From contig CM058233.1 of assembly GCA_030180135.1 (NCBI GenBank), positions 104,821,994-104,885,993 on the forward strand: a stretch of DNA of 64,000 bases, read 5' to 3'. Under the pieces are notes generated by a model. That model ran no database searches and was not told where the DNA came from. It saw nothing but the letters and a program-made list of their open reading frames with translations. The translations under genes and the position numbers were made by a program. Each line of letters begins with the position of its first letter. Position 1 is the first letter of the stretch. The stretch is from Orychophragmus violaceus (taxonomy: Eukaryota > Streptophyta > Magnoliopsida > Brassicales > Brassicaceae). This document shows, in pieces, positions 22,507 to 35,262 of the stretch.

Positions 22507-22932
22507 TCCCCCCCACCTCATCAAAATGCTCCACCTTCAACATTTTGTTATACAAACTAATATATATGATTTGGTTTCTGGATCCTCCCTAAGATGCTGA
22601 AGCCTAATTTTGATTCTGTTTCTTAAAAAATGCTTTTTAATTTTCTTGGTTATTTTCTCTTGCTTTTTAATAAATTGACTTTTTCTATCTATTTCGATGT
22701 TAAGAATAGAATATCTGGTTTACAATAAACTAAATATATATATAACTAGTTTGTGTGTTTATACTGAATTTTCAGCATATTAAACCCCGAAATGATTTAA
22801 ATTGTAGCATATTAGAACTTTTGAAAAAGGTTGCAGTGCACTGATAATCTATAAATAGTTGTATGCAATGGAGTTTGATTTCAATAGGTATATTGAATCA
22901 ACAATAGTAAACACAGTTTCAACACTTATGCT

Positions 22933-23899
22933 AATAAGTAAACCTATGTGAAGGAGAGAGAAAGACTTTTTTTGCTTTCTCTTCTCATCTCCGCCCCTAG
23001 TTTTCGTTTTCTTTCTCTTTCTTCTGGCCTTTCCGGTGATAACACGCTCTGAGAGGTCATCACCTTTATCTCTCTCGCTCTCTATCCGATCTTCAATTAT
23101 GGTGAGCTACTGACAAGATGACGAAAGCTAAGCCGACAAAGAGTGATGTTCGGCGATGGCGTTTGTTGGACTATGGTGAGATGACCGGTTGCTCGAGGAC
23201 TAGCTCTGCGGTATCCTCATCTCTTCCTTTGGTTCATGGCTTGGCTTGGAATAGTGGGATGCTTGTTTTTTTAGTGGCAAGGGTTGTGGCGAGCCGATTC
23301 ACGGTGGTGGCTAGGCGGAGCATGGGTCTAAGAGAATGAACCATCAGATGCCTTTGGGTTCACCGATCTGCTCGGAGACGGCATATCGAGGAATTTTGGA
23401 GACTTATCGACGGATCTCTTACTCCAGCAAACATTTTTCTCCTTACCCATTTGGTTCGCCCCCGTGGAGTACGTGAGCCTCATCCTCTCTAGATTTGCGG
23501 CCGTCAGTGGTTCCGCCTTTTCCTCCTTTCTTTGTTTTGGATCGGGTGAGGCTTGTTGTTCACCTAATGGAGATATGCAGCTCCATGTCGACTCTTAGTG
23601 TAGGCAAGGCTAGAGACGAATTATGTTGTTTTGCCTCTCTCTTCCGGTGGGTCAGACGAGTTTCTTGCGGCGATTTTTTTTTCTCGGCGGCCGCTTCTAG
23701 CTAACGCGTCTAGGGGTTGTTGTCTCTGGTTTAGACCGATTCACATGTTTTTGGACTGTTTTGTTTTTTTTTATTTATAATTTTGTTGGTTTGTTTAATC
23801 GGCCCAATCCTAGATTTTAAAGTAAAATCGTATTAAACCGAATGTAAATCAAAAATCATAAAAATTTAAATATGTGCATCAAATTTTAGCAAAAAAAAA
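22933..23899 (+). mobile_element. Non-coding poly(A) retroposon of about 0.97 kb
   Basis: A 967-bp block ends in about 11 A and is flanked by a perfect 12-bp repeat AACACTTATGCT (22921-22932 and 23900-23911). It begins with a pyrimidine-rich part and is GC-richer than its flanks. Short open frames inside are not protein-like. Size, tail and lack of coding capacity resemble the non-autonomous Sadhu retroposons of Arabidopsis, but I cannot confirm the family without a search. Confidence 0.75.
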
Positions 23900-23961
23900 A
23901 ACACTTATGCTGCCATTAATACACATTAAAGAAAAACATTTCAACACTCATATTGATAAAT

Positions 23962-24011
23962 AGATTATGATACATGTTTGTCCAGGAAAAAAAAAAGATT
24001 ATGATACATGT
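23962..24011. repeat. Ultra-short poly(A) insertion with 16-bp duplication
   Basis: AGATTATGATACATGT at 23962-23977 is repeated exactly at 23996-24011. The 18 bases between are TTGTCCAGG plus nine A. Confidence 0.7.
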
Positions 24012-24586
24012 ATTGATGTTCGATGAGTTCAGTGTATATTGTATTGGCTTAGTTTTACTTACTGTGTAAAAGCATTTTGAACCAAATATATACGTTGTAA
24101 ATAAGCTTATATATGTTTATATGTTTTGAATCTAATGGCATGTTGCTTGTGCTGGCATGGGTTTCCAATTGTACATGCACAGCATTACAAAACTGTTCTA
24201 AGCATTTACATATTGCGACTCAACTATAGAAAAGAACTTATACAAGAATTCTATTTACAGCAAAAAAAAAAAAAAAAAAAAACTTAGAAAGAAAAGTGAT
24301 AACAGTGTCGATGCAGAATTCATTATCAATTTTAATTGGAAAAAGAAAAACTTTGTTAAAAAAAACTTTAATTGAAGAACTATAATAATCAAAAGTTATT
24401 GTCGGAAAATCAATCCCATACCCATCTGTCTTGATTATGTTCTAACAGCTCATCGAGATGTCGAATTTGATTTTATTTATTTTTTACAATAGAAGAGAGT
24501 ATATTATTGACATATAAACGAATTGATTTCCAATCCATTCTTCATTTTGAATCACACCATGAACAAAATATCTGATAAGAGTTAAG

Positions 24587-24626
24587 AATATCAAATATTT
24601 GAGGGACAAAAAAATATCAAATATTT
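24587..24626. repeat. Ultra-short poly(A) insertion with 14-bp duplication
   Basis: AATATCAAATATTT at 24587-24600 is repeated exactly at 24613-24626. Only GAGGGACAAAAA lies between. Confidence 0.65.
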
Positions 24627-25020
24627 AGTGGGACAAAGAGGTTCTCAAGGTCTTTTTTTTCTCCAAATTACCCTTGTTTTAATTTACAAACAAAAAAGTA
24701 CAAATAATTTCGGGATTTAATTTTTAGAAATCGTACAAATAATCGGCTTTATTTAAATTCTCGTATCATTTCCTTTAATTTATGAAAACTCTTTCCATAA
24801 TTTTTTTCTTTTTAAATATTTATTTGTATTATTAAACTCAGAATTATATATTGTATTTTTTATTTATTTTTATTCAGAGATTTTTATTGGATGGCTAAAT
24901 TCGTGTTATTAATAATTCAAGCTCAAGCTTCCCTTCAGAGTCCACGAACAAAAAAACTAGCAGTAAGAGAAAACCGAGAGAAGAAACAATCTCGCTCGCC
25001 GGAGAAGAAGAAAAGAAAAG

Positions 25021-25891
25021 ATGTCGTGGCAATCGTACGTCGATGACCATCTCATGTGCGATGTCGAAGGTAACCACCTCACATCGGCCGCTATCCTCGG
25101 CCAAGACGGAAGTGTCTGGGCCCAGAGCAAAACTTTCCCTCAGGTTCTCTTCTTTTCCCGATTTTCGGATCCTTCGTTTAGACTAAATAAATCGATCTGT
25201 TTGGATCGGATCTGAGGACTTGGATCTGGTTTGACTTGTCTGCTCAATCTGATTATCTCACTGATCTAATCAATTTTTGTTTTCCCATGAATTATTTGTT
25301 TTTCGTCTGATTCTGAGATTTTCACGGCTTCAAGTAGTCAAAATGAGATCTTTAAAACCCAGTTTGTTGAATGATTTGCCTTTGATCAGTATTGTAAAAA
25401 CCATGCAAAGGATCTGGTGTATTAGTAGTATCATTGCTCAATCAGTTAAAGCTCATTGCTTTTTTGTCTTCTTGATTATGTTATAGTTGAAGCCTGAAGA
25501 GATAGATGGAATCAACAAAGATTTTGAGGAAGCCGGATATCTTGCCCCAACCGGGCTATTTCTTGGCGGAGCAAAGTACATGGTTGTCCAAGGTGAAGCA
25601 GGAGCTGTCATCCGAGGGAAGAAGGTAACATTTTCTTGACTCCACCATTTTTTTTTTATTGAGAGAAAAAAGAATCAAAGAATCAGTCTTTTAGCAAAGA
25701 CAGTTTCTTTTGATGATCAGCAAGTTAAGTTCCAGCTTACTTCCTCCTCTTTGTAGGGACCTGGTGGAGTCACTATCAAGAAGACCACTCAAGCCTTAGT
25801 CTTTGGCATCTATGATGAACCGATGACTGGAGGACAATGCAACTTGGTGGTGGAGAGGCTCGGCGATTACCTTGTCGAGTCTGGTCTCTAA
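25021..25891 (+). CDS. PRF2: Profilin (PRF2-type)
   Basis: Exons 25021-25143, 25487-25624 and 25757-25891 encode 131 residues, the standard length for vegetative plant profilins. It starts MSWQSYVDDHLMCDVEGNHL and ends VVERLGDYLVESGL. The profilin-allergen core YLAPTGLFLGGAKYMV and the actin-contact region GPGGVTIKKTTQALVFG are present. It monitors and buffers cytosolic actin monomers and feeds formins through polyproline binding. It lies about 2.5 kb after the first profilin on the same strand; the gap is enlarged by a retroposon. It converges with the GH17 gene. Confidence 0.95.
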
Positions 25892-26370
25892 AGTTTCAAT
25901 TTAAGGTTCCTCTTTACTACAGATATACTCTTCTGCCCTGTATGATGATTTGATTGTGGGTGTGCATCAAACAAAAGCTAAATGATACCCTTAAAAAGAA
26001 CTATGAAACAATCATATTTGTGTTGGTTTTGAGTCGCTATTGCATCTTATGATGGCTTGATGATTTTTCTCTTCCTTGTATTGTATGTCTTAAATGTATC
26101 TCTGGTTTTCGATTTGAGTAATGAAATAATTCCGGTTTGGTATAAAATATTTTAGCTTGTTATCTTCATCAGTCGCTTGTCTTCAATCAGCTCATAAAAT
26201 TTTACCCGGTTCAGCTATGATTTGAAATGATTACATTGAACCACATAAATACATCACCAAGCTCGTGTTTCCAGCTCAGCGACGTAACAAATCACCGGTA
26301 CAATAGTTCGGTTAAATCCCGGTTTAGTTTACTACTCAAAACTTCACACACAAGAAGGCAACACACACTG
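25892..26370. other. Convergent 3' region between PRF2 and the GH17 gene
   Basis: Holds the 3' untranslated ends of two convergent genes. An open frame on the plus strand from 26227 is antisense to the last GH17 exon and has no family features. Confidence 0.5.
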
Positions 26371-28423
26371 TCACCAAAGGAGACTCGAACTAAATACAAA
26401 GCACGGAAACAAAACAGAGACTGCAACGGAAACCACCATTTGTCTGAATCCTTCATTGCTCGACGAAGGCGATGCCAAGGGTGAATCAATGGCAGTTATG
26501 TTTCCTGTGGTATTACCCGCCATTGTTCTGTTCATTCTGCGGAAATAATAACAACAATCACAAGATTGAAAAACACCGGAGTGATAAGAGAGAGAACTCA
26601 CCCATCAGTAGCCGGAGCAATCATGTACAGACAATTACCATAGCCTGCAATCCCATGAGAACTCAAGTGAGACTACAATGGCTTCACATTTACTCTACAG
26701 ATTGAAAGTTTTATGTATACAAACACTTACTAGGGTCCTTATCCACTTCAACACTGACTCCTCCAAAGCTGCAATCTAAGCTGCTCGCTCCACTCTGCTG
26801 GTAATAAGTATTGAACGCATACGATGCGTGTGCGAGAACAGTGTCTGGCTCAAAACAAGGTTGGTTTGGTTGAACAGCTGAACAATCAACATTCCCAGGA
26901 CCACAAGCCCAGTCCAACGCACTCTGCAGATCCGTCACTGAAGCTTGCGATGAAGCAATACACCATTTCTTGGTCCCTCCTCCGATGATTACAGGTGAGT
27001 TAGTGCTGTTACCTGGACTTGGACTTGTACCTGTGGTTGAGTTTGTTGGAGAAACAGGGGCAGAGCTTTCCCCGGTGAAGTCTAATGCATAAACAGTTGT
27101 TCCGTTGGCATAGAACATTCCCCAGTTTCTCTCGGATTCTATACCAGGCTTCCGGTTCTCATTGAACAACGAGAACAAGTACACATCTATCTCTTCACCA
27201 GGCTTTGCAGGAGTACCTAACCAAAGAAAACAAAACAATTTATGAATGAAATGTTTCCAACTATCTAAAGATCATAACTTTGGATCACTACCTGGATCGC
27301 CAATGACATGACGGATAAGGTTGGTATTGTAAGCCAGAGCATTATCAGGAGTTGCAGCCGTCTCTTTAGGCGAGCCTTTACTCGGCCACCCCGACTCAGT
27401 GACCATAACCTTAACCGTCTTAAAGTTCATAGCCGTCAAAGCAAAATAGATAGCGTCAAGCTGAGCATCAAACATGTTGGAGTAAAGCAAGCCCGTGGCA
27501 GGGTCAACAACCTGCGAAGATGACTCAAACAGAGCGTACTCCAACGGAACCTTCTCAGTAGAATCTCTATAAGCATAATACGGATACAAGTCGATCATAA
27601 ATGAAGACTCATTCTCAACCAAGAACTCAAGCATTGGTTTCAAGAAAGCTGAGTGCTTTCTACTGAACGAAGCTGATGAAGGCGGGAACGAACGTGCCAA
27701 GATAGCAAGAGAATGTGAGCTCGAGATCTTGATCTTTTTATCCAAACCGGATTTCTTAAGAGCGGTATGAATGTTTCGCATCGCAGGTAAGACTAGACCA
27801 GTGGCATTGTCTGGCGCTTCGGTTACTTCAAGACCGACAGAAATGGAAGTGATTTTGGTGGATGGGTAATAAGGGAGGATGTTGTTGTGAAGCCAAGTAT
27901 CGACATTGGATTGGAACTGAGCAAATGCAAGTAGATCAGCGTTAGGGACACCAATCATGAGTTCTATTCCTGTGTTTGCAAATGCTTTGAGAACGTCGAT
28001 GTTTGCGTCGTAGATTCGGACAAATTTGATGTTGAGATGCTGGATTAGCTCAGATACTTTGTTAGGGCTTGGAAGATTATCTGCGTTTCTTCCATAACAT
28101 ATCCCTATATTGCTTGCCACACCAAAATCTGTAACAAGTTCATAAAGACATTTGAGTTTTTGTCTGAATCTCAAAACAAGTCATGTCGGTTCCAAACATC
28201 TGAAGTAGTTCAAATGTAACAGATTCGAGATTTTTCAGACAAGAACTACCTAGAACACAAAGAAAAGCACCAAACTTTGACATCGAGAAGACGAAATTAA
28301 GAAACCCAGAAGAGAATATCAGAGGTAAATGCAGACCCAAATGAGGGATTTGATTAAAGACATACCGAGAAAGGCAAGAATGGAGACACAAATCCAGAAG
28401 ATTAGCTTCATTATTTGAACCAT
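26371..28423 (-). CDS. GH17 glucan endo-1,3-beta-glucosidase-like protein with X8 domain and GPI signal
   Basis: Five exons on the minus strand (28423-28366, 28128-27292, 27216-26731, 26644-26602, 26536-26371) give 529 residues. Residues 1-20 or so are a signal peptide. The GH17 barrel follows (about 22-345), with the candidate acid/base E120 in SVGLEV and nucleophile E264 in VTESGWPSKG. A Ser/Thr/Pro/Gly linker leads to an X8 (CBM43) domain beginning KKWCIASS (C384), which binds beta-1,3-glucan. The last 22 residues are hydrophobic, so a GPI anchor is expected, placing it at the outer plasma membrane, possibly at plasmodesmata. The usual Asn before the acid/base Glu is Leu here. It corresponds by order to At4g29360 (from memory). 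Confidence 0.93.
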
Positions 28424-29649
28424 TTTCTTTCTCTCTTTGTTTTTGAGACAAAAATCTCCCAAGTTTTCTACTTTAGTGAAGTGTTCTTCTTCTCAGTTGT
28501 ACCCAGAAATGTAACGGCTCACTCTCTCACGAACACTTGTTGGCCTTAAGTAGAAAGCACAGACTGCCAGAGATAGAGAGAGAAAGATGAGATGTTGGTC
28601 TGTCAGTTTACGTCGTGCTTTCACTATCAGAGTTCGGATTCCAGCGGAGAATATAAAATTGGGTTCATAGAAACGTCTCGATTCCGTGAATTATGCGGGC
28701 ATGTCTGCTGCTCTCTCTCTTTGACTGTTGTAAATTTACTGTTCCGAGAAGAAACTTTTTTTTTTGGGAGCAATAATGAATTAAAATTAAACAGCGAAAA
28801 AGCATATTATCATAATGGGTTCCAGTGCACAGAGTACGGACAACAGTGCTCTGTTTTATTTTGTTTTCATCTTAACGGTCTAATCTCCACTCAATGCAAT
28901 TTTTACATTTACCAAAATAATTTGCAATTCACATCATTTCAAAATATTGAATCCAAAATGTTTTTTAGAACTTTATCAAGTAGTGTATCCACGGCTTCTT
29001 GTACCATCCTGACAGACTACTAATTCTCTTGATGTAGATATACTTGTTGCTAATAGATCGATTAGAGTATTGTTTTGATATATAATTCTTCTACAGAATT
29101 CATTAATATCTGAACTCATTAGTTTAACTTATTGTATCTGAATGATGGATCTCAACTTGTAAGGAAGAACCGGTAAGAGACAAAAAATCATCCATCCCGG
29201 TTCTATATTTGTTTGAACAAAATGTTTAGCTAATTTCGTACTTCTAGCTAAAAAGTATTCTCCTCTTACAAATTTTTGATTTTCCCATTCATTCTCGGTG
29301 GGACCTTTTTCTATAAATTGTTTCAATTCTACCAAGGAATTTTCTTAAGACGTTCATATTTTGGATCTGAATAGTTATCAAATATTAAGCGATGTGGTAA
29401 GAAACTTATGAAAACATATGAAACATTACTGGGTTGGGTTTTATAAAAAAAATCAACATGATCCCATGACGTATACTGGTATCTAAATAGAGGTATCAAA
29501 ACTGATATGTCCGACGGGCCACAAAATATTATATATGGGCCTGCAAGGACAGGAGGTTAAAAAACGTGAAGCTCAAGCTCGTCCCCTAGACCTAATTCAT
29601 AACTCTTCCACCACTTGCTCCGACTCCAAACCAAACTCTGCCGACGACA
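28424..29649. other. Spacer with start of the F-box tandem unit
   Basis: The GH17 promoter lies at the left. From about 28876 the sequence is shared with the regions upstream of the other F-box copies (about 31990 and 35205), which marks the tandem unit. A plastid-derived fragment lies at 29130-29345. An open frame of 143 codons at 28592-29023 begins at TTG and has no recognisable motif. Confidence 0.5.
29130..29345 (-). pseudogene. rpoC1: Plastid-DNA fragment (rpoC1) in the nucleus
   Basis: The minus strand reads as part of the chloroplast RNA polymerase beta' subunit. The signature pieces VELK, GPTENEWE, LAKHFVQTNIEP and CLLPVLPYKLR are recognisable against the plastid forms. About 70 codons remain, with many replacements. 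It starts and stops abruptly in nuclear sequence, so it is an old nuclear plastid-DNA insertion and not a gene. It is not seen upstream of F-box copies 2 and 3. Confidence 0.8.
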
Positions 29650-30775
29650 ATGATCCCGCAGAAAGAGAAGAAGACCAAGGCTCAACCACCATCGTTCTCG
29701 TCATTCCCAGACGAAATTGCAGAGAACATTCTTGCCCATATCTCCAAGTGGAATTACCCTAATCTCTCTCTCGTCTCCAAGAGATTCCTCTCTCTCATCT
29801 CTTCTCATGACCTCTACAAGACGCGATCTCTCATCGGAACCACTGAACCATGCCTCTATTTTTGCTTAGAAGACTTGCCCAATATCCCATCTCCCAAATG
29901 GTTTACTCTTTGGATGAAACCTGCTCATTGATCAAACCCTAACTAACGACGATGATATTCGTCAAAACTTTTCTTTGGTTCCGGTACCCTCTTGTCCCTA
30001 TCCTCATCACGCTCCAGATTCTTCCACCGTATCTGTTGGTTCGGAAATCTACTTAATTGGTGGACCCAACAACGGGCCGCCATCTTCTCTTGTCAGTATC
30101 CTTGATTGTCGGAGTAACACGTGGCGTAACGGCCCCAGCATGTCGGTGGCCCGGGCGGGTGCGTATGTCCTTTTCACCCATGGTAAACTATATGTAATAG
30201 AAAGATGCCGGAAAGACAATAACTGGATGGAAGTATTGGACATAAAGACTCAGACTTGGAGTCCATTGCCAAACCATGGAGCTACTGAGTTTCGCAACGA
30301 GTGGTTTATGATCACAGTGTTTAGAGGAAAGATTTACGCACTTGCTAACAAGAATTATGCTTATGACCCGAATGAAGATACGTGGGAATTTGTGGAAACG
30401 CATCTTAGATTCAGGTGTAAAGAATCAGCTCGGTGTGTGATTGATAATGTAATGTATCGGTATACAAGCGCTGGTTATCTCGTATGGTATAATTACACTA
30501 GGGGAAAGTGGATAGGAGTCAAGGGCTTGGAAGTATTAGTTAAACAAAGAAAGAATAGGTTAGCAAAGGGGTGTTTGCTAAAATTAAGTAACCACTGTGG
30601 GAAACTTTTAGTTATGTGGGTACAGAAGAAACCGAAAAGAAGAATTTGGTGCATGAAAATCGTGTTAAAGGAGCACCATAAAAATGAGATTTGGGGTAAG
30701 ATTGAGGGGGTTAATGATGTGCTTACGGTCACTAGTTCGTTTAACTTCTTAAGTTGTGTGGTCAGTAGGATTTGA
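29650..30775 (+). pseudogene. Kelch-repeat F-box gene, copy 1, frameshifted
   Basis: Starts at ATG 29650. The F-box is near the start (SFPDEIAENILAHISKWNYPNLSLVSKRF). The frame hits TGA at about 29929 because of one extra T compared with the intact copy at 35696. The kelch part continues in another frame from about 29935 to the stop at 30775, with SEIYLIGGPNNGPP, ARAGAYVLFTHGKLYVIE and the conserved end SCVVSRI. There is also a shortening around 30530-30640. No GT-AG intron removes the shift. It is probably a pseudogene unless the short F-box product alone is used. Confidence 0.85.
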
Positions 30776-32288
30776 GGATTTGTGAAAGATCAACTTTACT
30801 AATGTTATCAACTTTTGGTTTTACAATAAATTTGTTAATTATCTAACACAAATTTTTATTAATCGAATATTTTTATGATTATATGCTCAATTCGGAAATG
30901 CAATTAATAAATTTTTCATTTTAAAATAATTTTATAATATTTTGTTTGTATTAAATCATTCTTTATAAAGTTTTGTGATATAAGCTTAATATGTGTTACT
31001 TTGATTTAAATTATCTATTTTATAGAACATCACATGCTCATAGATATATACAATTAGTTTGTGTTTTAATATTTTAATAATTAATTTAGAATTATATAAA
31101 TATAATTAAAATTCGTTAATTCATCTTTTTAACTTGCCTTGCAATGAACATAATTTTCTTAAAAATAATTTGTAATCTAAACAACTTAATATATATTCAA
31201 CACATCTTATATTAGTATAAGTATTTTGAAAAATAAAAAAAAAACAACTCTTTAAAAACTGCAAACGTAAAAACATCAACCGTAATATAACTCATCATAT
31301 ATTAAAATAACTAAAATATTGAATAATGTATTATTTTATCAAAATAAGAATATCATTTGAAATTGGTCAATAGATCTTTTTAACCCATCTTATAATATGC
31401 AAATTTTATTTTTAATAGTATAAATAATTGAATTGCTTAATCTATTTTTCAACATGTTTTATAATGGTCTAAATATAAAGCTTTTTATGTTTATATTATA
31501 AATCAAAATGTAACTATATTTAATAAAACTAATAATAAATAAGATTTGATAATTATTTTTTTAAGAAATCGAGAGATTAAAAGTATTTTGTGAGATTTTA
31601 TTATAATAGAAAAATATATATTTATATTTCAAACAAAAAAGATATTATGAATATATTTTGAATAAAATCATAAATTATAGAAAATTAGATTAAAATGTAA
31701 CTAAAATTTTTTTATAATAAATTTTAATAATAAATAAGAAATTAATAGTTATTTTTTCTTATTAAAATTTTATTATAATATAAAAGTAAATATTTACATT
31801 TTTAAAAAAATAAAAGGTATTATGAACATAATTTGAAATAAACTCATTAATTAGAGAATATTTATCATTATCCAAATATAGTATAACTTTATTAAACCCA
31901 TAATATTTTAATGAAAATACTAATTAATTACATTGTTAGAAAATGTAATAAATAAATAAATATTAATCTCAAATATAATCTATTTTTAATAGTATAGATC
32001 TCCACTCATTGCATGTTTGGAATTTACCAAAATAATTGGCAACTTACATTATTTCAAATATATTAATCCAAAATGTTCTTTAGAAGTTTAGACGCATTCA
32101 TAAAAGTAAATAGAGTAGTATCAAAATGTTGTCCGCCCGTTAGGCCTGCTCCGTGACGGGCCACATAAAATTATACATGGGCCCGCAAGGACAGCGGTTG
32201 AAAAACGTGAATCCCAAGCTCGTCCTCTAGACCTAATTCATAACTCTTCCTCCCACTTGCTCCGACTTCAAACCAAACTTGTTCGACA
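30776..32288. other. Very AT-rich spacer between F-box copies 1 and 2
   Basis: No gene recognised. Repeated words such as AATAAATAAGA and TTTTTAAGAAATC recur here and at 33690-35200, so the spacer is part of the tandem unit. The conserved upstream block of copy 2 starts at about 31990. Confidence 0.5.
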
Positions 32289-33682
32289 ATGGTCCCTAAA
32301 CGAAAACGGAAGGATAAGAAGACCAAGGCTCAACCACTGTCGTTCTCGTCACTCCCAGACGAAATTGCAGAGAACATTCTTGCCCGTATCTCCAAGTGGT
32401 ATTACCCTAATCTCTCTCTAGTCTCCAAGAGATTCCTCTCACTCATCTCTTCCCCCGACCTCTACAAGACGCGAGCTCACATCGGAACCACCGTACCATG
32501 CCTCTATTTCTGCTTAGATGACTCGCCCAATATCCCATCCCCTAAATGGTTACTCTTTGGATGAAACCTGCTGATGATCAAACCCTAACAAACGACGACT
32601 TTTCGTTGGCTCCGGTACCCTCTTGTCCCTATCCTCATCACGCTCCAGATTCTTCCACCGTACCCGTCGGTTCGGAAATCTACTTTATCGGTGGACCCAA
32701 TAACGGGCCAGCGTCTTCACTTGTTAGTATCCTTGATTGTGGGACTCACACGTGGCGTAACGGCCCCAGCATGTCGGTAGCACGGGCAGGTGCGTCTGTC
32801 CTTTTCACCCATGGTAAACTATATGTAATAGAAAGATGCCGGAAAGACAATAACTGGATGGAAGTTTTGGACATAAAGACTCAGACTTGGAGTCCCTTGC
32901 TGAGCCATGGAGCTACTGAGTTTCGCAACGAGTGGTTTATGATCAAAGTGTTTAGAGGAAAGATTTACGCACTTGCTAACAAGAACTATGCTTATGACCC
33001 GAATGAATCAACGTGGAAAGTTGTGGAAACGCACAAGACATTCTTAAATATAAACCCAGCTTTTTGTGTGATTAAGAATAATATGTATAGTTACACAAGC
33101 TCTGGCTATCTCAGATGGTATAATTACTCAAAGACAAAGTGGATACAAGTCAAGGGCTCGGATATGGAACTATTGCGTATACATACAACATATGGCTTAG
33201 AAGGGGGTTGTGTACTTAGAGCATGTGTAGTAAGGGTTTAGAGGGGTTCTTAGAGGGGGGTTCTTAGAATTTTATTATTATAAAATTAGAAAGGAGGAGA
33301 GAGAGAGAGAGAGAGGGGTTCTTAGCCAAGAGCTTTTAAGACCCGGGTTCGCCACGTGGCGCAACCCGGTTGGTCAATTTTTTTTTTTTTTACTTTTCCT
33401 GCAACAAAAAAAAAAAAAAAACATTAAAAAATTATCTTAAGAACCCCAAAAGGGGGTTCACATGCTCTTAAAATGCGTAACTACGGTGGGAAACTTTTAG
33501 TTATGTGGGTACCCAGGTTCGAGGAACACAATGGGAAACCGGAAAGAAGGATTTGGTGCGCGAAAATCTCGTTAAAGAAGAGTTACGGGAATGAGATTTG
33601 GGGTAATATGGAGTGGGCTCAACATGTGCTTACGGTCACCAGTTCGTTTAAGTTCTTGAGTTGTGTAGTCAGTTGGATTTGA
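32289..33682 (+). pseudogene. Kelch-repeat F-box gene, copy 2, frameshifted and split by a MITE
   Basis: ATG at 32289; the F-box (SFSSLPDEIAENILARIS) is intact. A one-base deletion in the codon run near 32551 moves the kelch region into another frame, which is open to 33241. A 249-bp MITE (33219-33467) then interrupts it. The last 70 codons resume at about 33473 and end SCVVSWI at 33682. Two independent lesions make this a pseudogene. Apart from these, it is very close to copies 1 and 3, so the losses are recent. Confidence 0.88.
33219..33467. mobile_element. Tourist/Harbinger-like MITE in F-box copy 2
   Basis: A 249-bp element with inverted ends GAGCATGTG...CACATGCTC is flanked by TTA duplications at 33216-33218 and 33468-33470. 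Copies 1 and 3 have the uninterrupted sequence with a single TTA. The 3-bp TTA target and TIR type point to PIF/Harbinger. A (GA)n stretch and a run of A lie inside. Confidence 0.88.
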
Positions 33683-34950
33683 GGATTCATGTGTTTGAAC
33701 AACTTTACGAACGTTTTCTTATGCAATGAACATGTTTTTATAGTCTCTCATGAGAATAACATTGCTATTTTATATGCATCAATATTATTGTCACAATATT
33801 AAGTTGGAGTGAAGATTGTCATCTGAATAAAGTAAGTTGAAGATTTTAACATTTTGTTCACCTTAAGTGAAGTAATATTCTTAGAAACTTAACCTCTTTA
33901 TTCATATTACTCGTTAAATTATTTTTTTAAAATTTTAATAATAAATATAAATTTATTAATTTTTAAGAAATCAATAAATTAAAAATATTGTGTAATATTT
34001 TGTTTTAATATTAAATACTTATTAATATTTCCAAAAAAATTAAAAGATACTATGAATATATTTTCAATAAAATCATAATTCAGAAAATATTTAGACTAAA
34101 ATATAATTACAATATTTTTATAATAAATTTTAAAAACAAATCCGAACTCAATAATTATTTTTTAAGAAATAAAAAGAAATATTTTATTAGATTTTTATAA
34201 TATGAAATATCATTTATATTTGAAACAAAAATAAAAAAGATAATAAAATATATTTGTAATATTTGTAATATTTTGTTATAATATTAATATATATTCATAT
34301 TTCAAACAAAAAAGCTAAAAGATACTATGAGTATATTTTGAAATATTTTTATCAGATATTTTATAATATGAAATATCATTTATATTTGAAACAAAAATAA
34401 AGAAAATATTAAAACATATATAAATATTTTGTAATATCTTGTTATAATATTAAATATTTATTCATATTTCAAACAAAAGTTAAAAGATACTATGAATATA
34501 TTTTGAAATATTTTCATAAGATTTTTTATAATATGAAATATCATTTATATTCGAAACAAAAATAAAGAAGATAGTAAAATATATTAAAAAATATTTCTTA
34601 TAATATTAAATATTTATTCATATTTCAAACAAAAAAAGTTAAAACATATTATGAATATATTTTGAATAAAATAAAAAATTAGAAAATATTTAGACTAAAA
34701 TATAATTACAAAGATTTTATAATAAATTTTTTTAAAAAATCTGAATTCAATAATTTTTTTAAGAAAGAAAAAAAAATATTTTTTTAATATTTTTTATAAT
34801 ATGAAATATCTTTTATATTTGAAAACAAAAATAAAGATGATATTCTAATATATTATATATATTTTGAATAAAATGATAAGTTAGAAAAAAATTATATTAT
34901 ATATACTAAGTATTCAATGTATAAATTATTTAATTATATTTATCAATTTA

Positions 34951-35009
<59 letters not shown>

Positions 35010-35262
35010 TTATTTAATTAATTAGAAAAACGACTCATAATTTTTAGCTTATTTGGATACATGTTTAATAATTGTCTTAAATATAAATAATAGAAATTTT
35101 TTATATTTTCTACGTATTCTTAATAAAATTTAATTAATGTGTAATGATATAACAGATAATATAACTAAGAAGGTTATTGCTATATTTGTGTATATCTTTC
35201 AAAAGCATATATTAATCCAAAATGTTCTTTACTGGCATCAAAATTGATATGTCCGTCCATTA
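33683..35262. other. AT-rich spacer with tandem repeats and an (AT)n microsatellite
   Basis: No gene recognised. It holds the repeat array at 34190-34870, an (AT)n tract at about 34954-35006, and the conserved upstream block of copy 3 from about 35205. Confidence 0.6.
34190..34870. repeat. Degenerate tandem repeats, about 165 bp period
   Basis: The motif TTTTATAATATGAAATATC followed by TTTATATTTGAAACAAAAAT occurs at about 34194, 34363, 34528 and 34793. It alternates with a second motif (ATTCATATTTCAAACAAAA) at about 34290, 34460 and 34615. Spacing is about 169, 165 and 265 bp. It is a local expansion in a non-coding spacer. Confidence 0.6.

Larger units (their letters stand above)
23912..25020. 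other. AT-rich spacer before PRF2 with two micro-insertions
   Basis: No gene is seen. Two poly(A)-tailed micro-insertions (23962-24011 and 24587-24626), a run of about 20 A at about 24262, and the promoter and leader of the second profilin lie here. Confidence 0.5.

Noticed and set aside
28592..29023. 143-codon gene
   Set aside because: TTG start, no motif, and part of it is the non-coding upstream block of the F-box tandem unit.
34190..34870. CRISPR array
   Set aside because: Repeats are imperfect, AT-rich, about 165 bp apart, and this is plant nuclear DNA.
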